Below are positions 26,656-34,719 of a stretch of DNA of 64,000 bases, one piece after another. The stretch is from Clostridia bacterium (GTDB lineage: Bacteria; Bacillota; DSM-521; Neomoorellales; SLTJ01), in contig SLTJ01000029.1 in the NCBI GenBank assembly GCA_004347685.1, forward strand, positions 1 to 64,000. The letters run 5' to 3'. Every line of letters starts with the position of its first letter. The first letter of the stretch is position 1. The notes beneath the pieces were generated by a model that was not told where the DNA came from, made no database searches, and saw nothing but the letters and a program-made list of their open reading frames with translations. Made by a program: the position numbers and the translations under genes.

Positions 26656-27513
26656 TCATTTCACTCTGCCGAGGCTGACCGCCTCGCCAAAGAAACGTAC
26701 AGCGCCCGCGGCCAATAGGTCCCGGTAGTCCTCAAAGAGAATGGCTGCCTGTTCCCCTTTCCACCCATGCGGCAGTAACTCCAATGGCAAATCCGGGTCA
26801 AAGAAGGGGAACTTCCGGTATTCATCGCTCAACAGCACTCTTTCCAGAAAGCATTCGCTGTCAGGAATCGACCCCGCTTTAAGGTCTTTTTTCGTGCTTT
26901 CGTATTGCGGTTGGTACTTCTCCAGGAACGCCTGGTAGCGCTCATCAATTGCCTCCAGGTTCCAGCACTTGCTAACCAACTGCCTATTGTTGCCAAACCC
27001 TTCGTGGACCGCCGTAAAGATTTCTACGTATGGCTCTGCCCTCAGGTCTCTGACCGCCCTTTTTAGTTCTTCTTCAGCCCCGTAGGGTGATACCCAGGTC
27101 CCATGGTTCATGGAGCCGTAACCCAGCCAACTCAGTTCCTTCTTGAGCGAATCGCGTATGCCGCGTTTCTTTTCAGGGAGATGGTAGGTGACGATATGCC
27201 ACCTACCATCCCACCGGCGGTTGCGACGCCACCTGGGAAAAATTCTCTTCTCGCTTTCCTGCATTAGGCCCAAAGCCTTCTCTGACAGCCGGTAATAGCT
27301 GCGGTTCCCTTTACGCGTACGGACCAGCCAACCCTTTCGGGTCATCCGTGAAAGGGCAAGCCGCACCGCTTGTTCGGAAAAGCCAAGTTCGCTTAAGAGC
27401 CTGACCAGGGTCCCCGTCCAGATTTCACTAGCAGGATCCTCCAGGTAAACGTAGTCACCGTAAATAGTAAACAGGATTGACTGGGTGCGCACCAGCCCCT
27501 TGGGCCTGGGCAT
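26656..27513 (-). CDS. paaX: PaaX family transcriptional repressor
   Basis: PaaX proteins repress aromatic acid catabolic operons and are released by the CoA ester of the substrate. This one (285 residues) begins with a winged helix (RTQSILFTIYGDYV, then LVRLLSELGFSEQAVRLALSRM as recognition helix) followed by the PaaX C-terminal domain with WRHIVTYHLPE-like strand. ATG 27513 lies behind GAGGTGGAG. It is placed between the Zn-ribbon gene and the ligase on the same strand. Its probable effector is the CoA ester made by the ligase; this is inference. Confidence 0.88.
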   Translation of the reverse strand: MPRPKGLVRTQSILFTIYGDYVYLEDPASEIWTGTLVRLLSELGFSEQAVRLALSRMTRKGWLVRTRKGNRSYYRLSEKALGLMQESEKRIFPRWRRNRRWDGRWHIVTYHLPEKKRGIRDSLKKELSWLGYGSMNHGTWVSPYGAEEELKRAVRDLRAEPYVEIFTAVHEGFGNNRQLVSKCWNLEAIDERYQAFLEKYQPQYESTKKDLKAGSIPDSECFLERVLLSDEYRKFPFFDPDLPLELLPHGWKGEQAAILFEDYRDLLAAGAVRFFGEAVSLGRVK

Positions 27514-27541
27514 TAACAACTCCACCTCTGATCTTTAACGA

Positions 27542-27976
27542 CTATGCCAACTTGAAGCTGAATAAGACCCGGTCAAAGTGGTCGTTGGGTATGGGCTCCA
27601 CCTGAAACCGAACCCTTTTCCCAATTTCTACCTCCTCTGGTATAGCGTCGGCAATGCGGCTGAACAGCCGCAGACCATTGTCTAACTCTATTATAGCAAA
27701 AATGAGCGGCGGTTTGAAGCCCATCGGCACCCCAGATTCCTGAACCGAAAATGCGACTATGGTGCCTTCCCTGGGCACATCCTCCCACTTCATGTTATCA
27801 CTCATACAGTTCGGGCAGATGAACCTGGGTGGCCAGAACATTTGCCCGCAATCCTGGCAGCGGCTATTAACAAACCGCCCCTCTTTCAGGGCATCGAAAA
27901 AAGGATGCACGCGATTAAAATCGGCCGACTCCAATGGATAGGGGTCTATGGTGTATATGTAGTTATCCTGGCTCAC
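27542..27976 (-). CDS. Zn-ribbon/OB-fold protein (DUF35), thiolase partner
   Basis: This is a 144-residue acyl-CoA-binding OB-fold protein with a rubredoxin-like zinc ribbon, CQDCG and CPNC (about 40-58). Such proteins pair with an adjacent thiolase: BbsA/BbsB in anaerobic toluene degradation and the archaeal acetoacetyl-CoA thiolase complexes. The GTG at 27976 uses a GGGAGGG site inside the end of the upstream thiolase gene, with only four bases between the genes, so the two are co-produced. Confidence 0.88.
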   Translation of the reverse strand: MSQDNYIYTIDPYPLESADFNRVHPFFDALKEGRFVNSRCQDCGQMFWPPRFICPNCMSDNMKWEDVPREGTIVAFSVQESGVPMGFKPPLIFAIIELDNGLRLFSRIADAIPEEVEIGKRVRFQVEPIPNDHFDRVLFSFKLA

Positions 27977-27980
27977 CTGT

Positions 27981-29150
27981 TTAGTCCCTCCCGTAGATCA
28001 CGATAGTATGTTCCGGCATACCGCTGTTGGTGTGGGCCAGGCCGATCTTAGCGTCAGGTACTTGCCGTGGGCCAGCTTCACCCCGCAGTTGCCAGAAATT
28101 CTCTGCAGCCTGAGCCACGCCGGTCGCCCCCAAGGGATGCCCGCAGCCGATCAACCCACCCCTGGGATTGATCACAACCTTGCCGCCATAATCAGATTGC
28201 CCCGAGGCTACAAATTCTCCGCCGGCTCCCTTCTCACAGAACCCGAGCTCCTCGGTGGCTATTACCTCGGCTATAGTAAAGCAGTCGTGGACCTCGGCAA
28301 AATCAACGTCGTCAGCGGTGATGCCGGCCGACCCGTACGCGCTGGCCGCAGCCTTGCGTAAGGCCGGCCAGTCCTCATATCGCCCTTCAGGAGCGTTGGC
28401 CAGATTGAAGTTAGTGATTGCCTGGCCTGAACCTAGGATCCAAACCGGCTTATCCGTCAGGTCTCTGGCTCTGTCCTCCGGAGCCAGAATCACGGCCGCG
28501 GCTCCGTCGGTAATAGCGCTGCAATCAAAGAGCTTGAAGGGTGAAGTGATAGGCTTGGCGGAATTATACTTCGCGAGATCAATGGGGGTCGGCCATTGGG
28601 CATAGGGATTGTTGGCCGCGTGCCTGCGGTTCTTGATGGTCACCGCCGCCAACTGTTCCGGGGTGGTACCGTATTTGCGCATATGGGCCTGAGCAGCCAG
28701 GGCAAAGGTCGGCGGTGCCGTCAGCCCGTAAGCCCCCTCCCACTCCCGATCGATACCACACATCATGTTTAAGAAGGTTTCCGCAGCTACCGGGGTATTG
28801 AGTTTTTCCACTCCCAATACCAAGACCAGCTCGGCCATACCTGTGGCAATAGCGGCACTGGCCAGCCGGATGGCAACATTGCCACTGGCACACATATGCT
28901 CCACCCGGGCCGAAATAGAGGTCGGCTTTACCCCGACGGTCTCGGCAATTACGGACGAGATGTGGCTCTGGAAAGCGTTTCGTTCCGGCATCACCGTGCT
29001 GACTACAATGCCGTCAATATCCTGAGGCTTGACGGCACCCTTCACGCTGTCAAAAAGTGATTTCGCCGCCTCGGCAGCCAGATCGCGGAAGGTGGCCTGC
29101 CGTACTCCAAACTTAGTTATCCCCGCCCCTACTATGGCTACCCGTCTCAT
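27981..29150 (-). CDS. thiolase family protein (paired with DUF35 protein)
   Basis: This member of the thiolase superfamily (389 residues) is of the lipid-transfer/BbsB type and cleaves or forms 3-ketoacyl-CoA. The nucleophile lies in EHMCASGNVA (about C87), with the later EVHDCFTIAE and C-terminal GGLIGCGHPLGATG supplying histidine and the second cysteine region. The immediate DUF35 neighbour suggests a two-subunit thiolase acting on a bulky acyl-CoA. Confidence 0.88.
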   Translation of the reverse strand: MRRVAIVGAGITKFGVRQATFRDLAAEAAKSLFDSVKGAVKPQDIDGIVVSTVMPERNAFQSHISSVIAETVGVKPTSISARVEHMCASGNVAIRLASAAIATGMAELVLVLGVEKLNTPVAAETFLNMMCGIDREWEGAYGLTAPPTFALAAQAHMRKYGTTPEQLAAVTIKNRRHAANNPYAQWPTPIDLAKYNSAKPITSPFKLFDCSAITDGAAAVILAPEDRARDLTDKPVWILGSGQAITNFNLANAPEGRYEDWPALRKAAASAYGSAGITADDVDFAEVHDCFTIAEVIATEELGFCEKGAGGEFVASGQSDYGGKVVINPRGGLIGCGHPLGATGVAQAAENFWQLRGEAGPRQVPDAKIGLAHTNSGMPEHTIVIYGRD

Positions 29151-29162
29151 ATTATGCCCCCT

Positions 29163-29621
29163 TTACTTTGGCCTCCTGGCCAGCATAATCGTCTGTTTCT
29201 GCTCCTGTACTGTTTCGCCGCGATGATTAATTGCGTAGAGCTCGGCAAACACCAGGCCCCGGTCTTCCTTCTTCGTTTCCTGCTTACCCGCGATCTTCAA
29301 CTTGATATAGATAGTGTCACCGGGAAAGGTTGGTCCGGTGAACTTGAGAGAAATATCCATCACGGCCAGGGTGGTACCCTCAAACACCCCCATCTGGTTC
29401 TGCAGCCCGGTAGCGATAGCAGTTACCAGCAAGCCATGGGCAATCCGGGTCTTGAAGGGAGTAGTCTTGCCGTATTCCTCATCCACATGCAGCGGGTTGA
29501 AGTCTCCCGATAAGCCGGCAAAGGAAACGATGTCCGCTTCGGTAATGGTGCGCCTAGCGGAAATGAATTCAGCGCCCGCCTCAAAGTCATCAAAATAAAG
29601 ACCCCTGGGCAATCCAGCCAC
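29163..29621 (-). CDS. MaoC family (R)-enoyl-CoA hydratase
   Basis: This hot-dog fold hydratase (152 residues) adds water to an enoyl-CoA. The catalytic Asp/His motif is visible as SGDFNPLHVDEEY (about 38-50), followed by AHGLL. GTG 29621 lies behind GGAGGAG; a TTG three codons later is an alternative. It is sandwiched between the thiolase (12 bases) and the crotonase, so it probably belongs to the same beta-oxidation route. Confidence 0.87.
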   Translation of the reverse strand: MAGLPRGLYFDDFEAGAEFISARRTITEADIVSFAGLSGDFNPLHVDEEYGKTTPFKTRIAHGLLVTAIATGLQNQMGVFEGTTLAVMDISLKFTGPTFPGDTIYIKLKIAGKQETKKEDRGLVFAELYAINHRGETVQEQKQTIMLARRPK

Positions 29622-29657
29622 CCCTCCTCCACAAAGTGATTTCTGCCGCCCTACACT

Positions 29658-30440
29658 TTACCGACCCTTAAATTCTGGCTTCCGCTTCTGCAGGAAAGCT
29701 GAAGTGCCTTCCACAAAGTCCTCGCTGGCCGCCAGTATGGAAAGCCCCTGGGCTTCGACATCCAGCGCGGTGCGAAGGTCCATCCCTTCCGTATTGTAAA
29801 CGACAGCCTTGATCACCTGCAGTACCAGCGGGGGTTTCCGGGCCAGCTTGGCGGCCAGGCTCCTGGCTTCGGCCAAGACCTGGTCAGCAGGCACCGCTTT
29901 ATTGACCAGGCCCAGGGCTTCAGCTTCCTTGCCTGAAATCGGGTCGCCGAGAAGCAGCATCTCCTTGGCCTTGGCCGCGCCCATAATCCGCGGGAGCTTC
30001 ACCGTACCGCCTCCGGCCGGCAGAGCTCCGATGTTCACCTCTGGAACTCCCACCCGGGCATCGTCGGCCACGATCTGAAAATCGCAGGATAACATCAGTT
30101 CCAGGCCTCCGCCCAATACCAGACCGCGTACGGCCGCGATGACAGGCTTCTTGCACCTTTCTACCTCTGTGAAGGCCCGATGGAACTGCTGGCTGTAATC
30201 GTAGCCGGAAAATGGAGACGTAACCTTATTTACTTCCGAGATATCAGCTCCGGCACAGAAGAATTTTTCGGCGCCCGCAATGATAATGCTCTTGATCTGG
30301 GCATCTTCCTCCGCTTCCTTCAGGGCCTGCAGCAGTTCGGCCAGCAAGGCCTGGCTCAAGGCATTCATGGCCTTGGGCCGGTTCAAGGTTATAAGCAGCA
30401 CCGCATCTTCTTTTTCCACCAAAATGTTTTCGTAGCTCAA
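29658..30440 (-). CDS. enoyl-CoA hydratase/isomerase (crotonase family)
   Basis: This 260-residue crotonase fold protein begins SYENILVEKEDAVLLITLNRP. The oxyanion hole regions are FFCAGADISE and RGLVLGGGLELMLSCD, with the general-base Glu position kept in PEVNIGALPAGGG-like context. It should hydrate trans-2-enoyl-CoA or act as a related hydrolase/isomerase. TTG 30440 is chosen, with a G-rich site upstream; another TTG at 30458 is possible. It is placed directly after an acyl-CoA dehydrogenase, which would make its substrate. Confidence 0.87.
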   Translation of the reverse strand: MSYENILVEKEDAVLLITLNRPKAMNALSQALLAELLQALKEAEEDAQIKSIIIAGAEKFFCAGADISEVNKVTSPFSGYDYSQQFHRAFTEVERCKKPVIAAVRGLVLGGGLELMLSCDFQIVADDARVGVPEVNIGALPAGGGTVKLPRIMGAAKAKEMLLLGDPISGKEAEALGLVNKAVPADQVLAEARSLAAKLARKPPLVLQVIKAVVYNTEGMDLRTALDVEAQGLSILAASEDFVEGTSAFLQKRKPEFKGR

Positions 30441-30467
30441 CCCCTCGCTACCCCCCAAATGCAGAAA

Positions 30468-31607
30468 TTATTTTAGCAGGCTGCGCGCAATAATTACCCG
30501 CTGTATCTGGTTTGTACCCTCGAGGATCTGGGTTATTTTGGCGTCCCGCATATACCTTTCCACCGGGTAGTCCTTCATGTACCCGTAACCACCATGGATC
30601 TGCACAGCATCAATGGTCACCTTCATGGCTGCATCCGAGGATACCAGCTTGGCCATAGACGCTTCCGTCGCGAAGGGGAGGCCGTTATCAGCCTTGTAGG
30701 CGGCCTGGTAGATAAACAGCTTAGCTGCCTCAACTGCCACCTTCATGTCCGCCAGCATGAACTGGATGCCCTGGAATTCGCCGATAGGCTTGCCAAACTG
30801 GATACGTTCCTTGGCGTATTTTGTGGCCGCTTCCAGGGCTGCCTCGCCCACCCCAATGGTATAGGCGGCGGTAACGATCCGCCCGGTATTGATGGCATCC
30901 ATGGCGATCTTAAATCCCTGACCTTCCTCGCCTATCAGGTGAGCGATGGGGACCTCACAGTCCTCGAAAATCAGCTCCCGGTTCACCGAACCACGCATTC
31001 CCATCTTGTCTTCCTTTTTCCCAAAGGTAAAGCCGGGGGTTCCCTTTTCCACAATCAGGGCGCTCATGCCTCTGCTGCCCTTGCTAGGGTCGGTCTTTAC
31101 GAAAACCACATTGACCTCGGCCTCGCCACCGTTGGAGATGAAAATCTTATTTCCGTTGATTATGTACTTATCTCCGCGCTTCTGGGCTGTTGTCTGAACA
31201 GCCGCAGCATCAGTCCCAGCCGCAGGCTCCGTAAGGGCAAAGGCACACAGCCATTCGCCTCTGGCTAAAGGAGGAAGATAATGGGTCTTCTGCTCGGAAG
31301 TACCATAGTGCAAAATAGCATCCAGCCCTAGGAAATGGGCAGCCACCCCCATGCCGGTCGAGCCGCAGGCCTTGGCCAGCTCCATTATAACCAGGGCCGT
31401 ACTGAGGCTTCCCTGGCCCCCGCCGTCATACTCCTCCGGGATGTTAATGCCCATAAAGCCCATTTCGGCTATCTTACGAAAAAGTTCCCGATTGAACTCG
31501 GCCTTCTCGTCTGCTTCCTCCGCCTGCGGAGCTACTTCGTTTTCCGCGAAGCGACGGGCCGTTTGCTGCAACAACCTCTGTTCTTCTGTCAAAAAGTAAT
31601 CAAACAC
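30468..31607 (-). CDS. acyl-CoA dehydrogenase, copy 1
   Basis: This FAD-dependent enzyme (379 residues) oxidises acyl-CoA to enoyl-CoA. It shows the N-terminal helical domain, the flavin-binding FALTEPAAGTDAA, and the C-terminal catalytic loop QILEGTNQIQR, whose glutamate is the base in short-chain members. The natural electron acceptor (ETF) is not encoded in the window. The start is GTG 31607. A strong hairpin without T run separates it from the upstream amidohydrolase. Confidence 0.92.
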   Translation of the reverse strand: MFDYFLTEEQRLLQQTARRFAENEVAPQAEEADEKAEFNRELFRKIAEMGFMGINIPEEYDGGGQGSLSTALVIMELAKACGSTGMGVAAHFLGLDAILHYGTSEQKTHYLPPLARGEWLCAFALTEPAAGTDAAAVQTTAQKRGDKYIINGNKIFISNGGEAEVNVVFVKTDPSKGSRGMSALIVEKGTPGFTFGKKEDKMGMRGSVNRELIFEDCEVPIAHLIGEEGQGFKIAMDAINTGRIVTAAYTIGVGEAALEAATKYAKERIQFGKPIGEFQGIQFMLADMKVAVEAAKLFIYQAAYKADNGLPFATEASMAKLVSSDAAMKVTIDAVQIHGGYGYMKDYPVERYMRDAKITQILEGTNQIQRVIIARSLLK

Positions 31608-31657
31608 CTTGTCCTGCCACCCTTCACCAGGATTGCCTCGAGCCCCGGCAGGGCTGA

Positions 31658-31688
31658 GGGTAGGGGCTTGTAATTTTTGCCCCTACCC
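31658..31688. other. intercistronic hairpin between amidohydrolase and acyl-CoA dehydrogenase
   Basis: GGGTAGGGGC (31658-31667) and GCCCCTACCC (31679-31688) form a perfect ten-pair stem with an 11-base loop. There is no T run on the minus strand after it, so it is more likely an mRNA processing or stability element than a terminator. Confidence 0.65.
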
Positions 31689-31696
31689 TACTATAA

Positions 31697-32560
31697 TTAC
31701 ACGTTCAGCTTCAATATCCTCTTAGCGTTGCTAAGCAAAACCTTTTCCATAATCTTTTCATCACTAGTTACGTACTTCTCAAAAGCCCCGAGCCACTGAT
31801 CATGGGTAATGCTAGGATAATCAGTTCCAAACATGAACTTATCCTGGTTCCTACCGACGATCTCTGCTTTGAGGCTGTCGCTAAAGTACTTCGGTGACCA
31901 CCCGGAAAGCTCGTTATAGACGTTCTGCTTATGCTGGAGGACGGCGATCATCTCTTCCTGCCAGGGCCACGAGGCATGGCAGCAGATTATGGTGAGGTTA
32001 GGGAAGTCCGCGGCCACATCATCAATGTACGGAATTGGTTGCGTGTACTTGAGCTTGAGTCCCATCCCCCCCGGTAGGCCGGCACCGATGCCGGTAAAAC
32101 CGGTATGGAATTGTACTGGCACCCCCAGGGAAACACATTCTTCGTAAATAGGATAGCATCGCCTGTCATTGGGGAAAAAGCCCTGGGCTATCTGCTGAAA
32201 CTTCACCCCGATCATACCCAATTCCTTGACGCAGCGGCGCAACTCCTGAATAGCCATCTCGCCCTTCCACGGGTCCACGCAGCAAAAGGCGCCGGCAAAG
32301 GCGTCGGGATAATCCTTGACCACCTTGGCCAGGTAATCGTGATCAAGCTTGGGTAGCCCGGTATTCGTCTCCGCATCCCAGCCGACCAGGATGCCTTTGA
32401 CATCCGCCTTGATAAAATCCTGGGCCATTTCCTCCTCAGTCTTGAAGGCCAGCTTAAACTTGTAATGTTTCTCCATCGCCTCATTGAACTTGGAGAGGCT
32501 GTCCCCCATCATGGGTTTGGTACTAAGGTGAGAATGAACATCAATAGCCCGCACAATCAT
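31697..32560 (-). CDS. amidohydrolase family metal enzyme (ACMSD-like TIM barrel)
   Basis: This metal-dependent hydrolase or decarboxylase of the amidohydrolase-2 family has 287 residues. The metal ligands are visible as DVHSH near the start, FHTGF in the middle, CHASWPW and GTDYPS near the end. Relatives decarboxylate (ACMSD, gamma-resorcylate) or hydrolyse ring compounds. The ATG overlaps the stop of the upstream thioesterase gene (ATGA). Within this operon it could open a ring or decarboxylate an intermediate; the sequence does not decide. Confidence 0.8.
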   Translation of the reverse strand: MIVRAIDVHSHLSTKPMMGDSLSKFNEAMEKHYKFKLAFKTEEEMAQDFIKADVKGILVGWDAETNTGLPKLDHDYLAKVVKDYPDAFAGAFCCVDPWKGEMAIQELRRCVKELGMIGVKFQQIAQGFFPNDRRCYPIYEECVSLGVPVQFHTGFTGIGAGLPGGMGLKLKYTQPIPYIDDVAADFPNLTIICCHASWPWQEEMIAVLQHKQNVYNELSGWSPKYFSDSLKAEIVGRNQDKFMFGTDYPSITHDQWLGAFEKYVTSDEKIMEKVLLSNAKRILKLNV

Positions 32561-32973
32561 TTCCCCCTTTCTACTAGATTAAGCATCCATTCCGGCACTG
32601 GAATAGGCCGGAACGTATTCTTGTCCACCACGACATGCTTGCTTCGTGCCCGGCAGCATAATACCTGGTTGTCCTTAAGTATCCTGTAGGTAAAACTAAA
32701 GCTGCTACGTCCGATACTATGCAGAGCGACCACCACTGTCAATACCTCATCATAATATGCCGGCGTCTTGAAGGCACAGGTTATGCTGACCATAGGCAAA
32801 AGGATCGCTTCTTCCCAGTGCCTCCATCCAGGTGCGTAGGTGCGAAAGAATTCCCGCCTTCCTACCTCCAGATATACCACATAACTGCCATGGTAGACTA
32901 TCCCTGCCGCGTCAGTTTCGGCCCAGCGTACCCGCACGTCGGTCTTGACCTCGGCCAGTATTTTACCAGCCAT
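32557..32973 (-). CDS. acyl-CoA thioesterase (4HBT, YbgC/FcbC type)
   Basis: This hot-dog thioesterase of 138 residues carries the family motif around the catalytic Asp, WAETDAAGIVYHGSYVVYLE. It would release a CoA ester, perhaps as a relief valve when CoA intermediates pile up, or be a true step. It overlaps the amidohydrolase by four bases and follows the 91-residue gene by six bases. Confidence 0.88.
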   Translation of the reverse strand: MAGKILAEVKTDVRVRWAETDAAGIVYHGSYVVYLEVGRREFFRTYAPGWRHWEEAILLPMVSITCAFKTPAYYDEVLTVVVALHSIGRSSFSFTYRILKDNQVLCCRARSKHVVVDKNTFRPIPVPEWMLNLVERGK

Positions 32974-32979
32974 CCCCCG

Positions 32980-33255
32980 CTAACCCTCCGAAACGGCTTC
33001 CTCCGGTTCAGCGGGAACAATACCGTGTTCCCGCTCATATTCGGCCTTGGCCTCCATCCAACGCTCCCTGACAAAGGCGTGGAAATCGGCCAAGGCTACC
33101 TTACCGGCGGCTTTGAACTCGTTCATGAGCTTGGTTAACACGCGATTCCGCGGCCCCTGGTCATCACAGTAGCCTCCTAGGTAGACGGAGTTCATGCAGA
33201 TGGTTGGGATTTCATCGGGCAAGTCCTTGGGCGGCTTCTTAAACCTTTTCGCCAT
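32980..33255 (-). CDS. 91-residue protein next to the nitrogenase-like pair, unknown family
   Basis: I do not recognise this protein. It starts with KRFKKPPKDLPDEIPTIC, has two cysteines (C20, C30) and a helical middle (LTKLMNEFKAAGKVALADF) with an acidic tail. GGGAGGAGGG lies well placed before the ATG, so it is a real gene. It directly follows the NifK-like gene, past a strong hairpin. By position it recalls the small delta subunits of the V- and Fe-nitrogenases (VnfG/AnfG, about 110-130 residues), but I see no clear sequence match. It could be a small subunit, a chaperone or an enzyme of the CoA route. Confidence 0.65.
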   Translation of the reverse strand: MAKRFKKPPKDLPDEIPTICMNSVYLGGYCDDQGPRNRVLTKLMNEFKAAGKVALADFHAFVRERWMEAKAEYEREHGIVPAEPEEAVSEG

Positions 33256-33276
33256 TGCAACCCTCCTCCCGCCGCA

Positions 33277-33299
33277 CCGGGGCGAAGGATTCGCCCCGG
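33277..33299. other. strong hairpin after the NifK-like gene
   Basis: CCGGGGCGAA (33277-33286), GGA, TTCGCCCCGG (33290-33299) is a perfect ten-pair stem with a three-base loop in the 59-base gap between the NifK-like gene and the 91-residue gene. No T run follows on the minus strand. Such hairpins protect upstream messages and lower expression of downstream genes. Confidence 0.75.
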
Positions 33300-33314
33300 C
33301 CGGGGAAATTACTC

Positions 33315-34718
33315 TTACTCATCACGGCGGTGGTAGGCCAGTGATTTCCACTTGCCAACCTCATGGTAGGTGTTCTCCAGCAGTCTACCCATCTGGCTGA
33401 GAAGGTACAAAGTACCCCGCATTCCAACTGATGGGTAGGGAACGAAGTTAAAGGCTCCCAGGACGGTCTGGTTGCCCACTACCGAGAGGTGCGGCAGGCC
33501 GGCCCCTTCAAAGAGGGATTTATCCGAAGTGGAGCCAAACACAAATTCCAGATTGCTGGCCGCCACCGTATCCAATATCTGGACATAAAGGGCATTCTCG
33601 AGGATAGTGGGGTTGAAATACTGCTGAAGGTCCTTCAAGTTATCCTTGGCCCGTACCACGGACTCGCGGCTCTCTCCGGTCATGGCTATGACCTGAGGGA
33701 AAATAGCCAAGTCGTAGTAAAGGAACTTAGCAAAGGAAGAAACCCAGGTGGCAGGACCGACCACGGCTGCATATTTGGTGGCCACCCAGTTAAGCAGCCA
33801 GGTAGCGTTATACATGAACTTAAGCTGGCGAAGTGCTTTCCGTTCCTCTTTGATAACCTGCTTTGCATTTTCCTCCCTGTCAAACACTCTGGCCACCCCG
33901 AGCAGCCAGTCTTCCGTGTTGCTAACTCCCAGGGGGATCGGCAAATCATACCCTATTTTCTCACCGCCGTTTTGCTGGAGGTAATAAGTCAGGCTTGGGA
34001 GTTCCTCATAAGTAAGGAACAGGTTATACCTAGCTTCGTTAAACCGCTCAATATCATCACGGCGGGTGCCACAGGTCAGGACGCAGTTTACTCTCAGTCC
34101 GATGGCCTCCAGAAGGCGCTTGATTTCGTCAACGTCATAAACCCAGTTGTTCCCGCCACTCAAGAAGGTGCCGATTAGGTTGACGGCCAAGGGGTCCGGC
34201 TTGTCAACCGGCCGGGCCAGGCGGCTCACTACACTGGAAAAAACGATGTCGGCCCCGGAGGCACTCAGGCCGTTAAAGCCGGCCGTATCCAACACCATGA
34301 TCGGAGTGTTGTATTTGGCTTCAAGGGAGCGGGAAATCTCTTCTATCGGATCGGAGATAAGTGACCCGCTGCAGCCCATCATAATGAACAATTGCTTGGG
34401 CTTCCAAGCGTTAAGCACAAATTCGGCCGAATTAGCCAGTTTATCCTTGCCGCCAAAGATTATATTGTTCTCGAGAAGATTAGTAGCTATCAAAGGCGTA
34501 TAGTTGGTAATAGCCTGATCTGACCTGGCCCAGCGGCCCATCCACCCGCAACCGCTAGAACCATGAATAAGAATAGCCGAATTCATAATCCCACTGGCCG
34601 CCATACAAGCCCCGCCAAGGGCGCAGTTCTCGGTGCTGTCGCGGCAAACGCTCTTCTCAACTGTCCCGCATGATGGTGCCCCATTAGCAAGAACCAAGTC
34701 TTCTGCTGGCATAGCCAT
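33315..34718 (-). CDS. nitrogenase component 1-like protein, NifK-like subunit
   Basis: This is a member of the NifD/NifK/BchN oxidoreductase superfamily with 467 residues. The three P-cluster-type cysteines of NifK appear at the right spacing: C32 in ENCALGGAC, C57 in HGSSGCGW, C116 in MMGCSGSLISDP (25 and 59 apart; 25 and 58 in the Azotobacter protein). IIFGGKDKL matches the superfamily FGG-x-x-KL block. ATG 34718 lies behind AGGAGGG, two bases after the stop of the NifD-like gene, so a 1:1 complex is expected. It is embedded in a beta-oxidation operon, which is not known for N2 fixation genes. A substrate cannot be named. Confidence 0.85.
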   Translation of the reverse strand: MAMPAEDLVLANGAPSCGTVEKSVCRDSTENCALGGACMAASGIMNSAILIHGSSGCGWMGRWARSDQAITNYTPLIATNLLENNIIFGGKDKLANSAEFVLNAWKPKQLFIMMGCSGSLISDPIEEISRSLEAKYNTPIMVLDTAGFNGLSASGADIVFSSVVSRLARPVDKPDPLAVNLIGTFLSGGNNWVYDVDEIKRLLEAIGLRVNCVLTCGTRRDDIERFNEARYNLFLTYEELPSLTYYLQQNGGEKIGYDLPIPLGVSNTEDWLLGVARVFDREENAKQVIKEERKALRQLKFMYNATWLLNWVATKYAAVVGPATWVSSFAKFLYYDLAIFPQVIAMTGESRESVVRAKDNLKDLQQYFNPTILENALYVQILDTVAASNLEFVFGSTSDKSLFEGAGLPHLSVVGNQTVLGAFNFVPYPSVGMRGTLYLLSQMGRLLENTYHEVGKWKSLAYHRRDE

Positions 34719-34719
34719 C

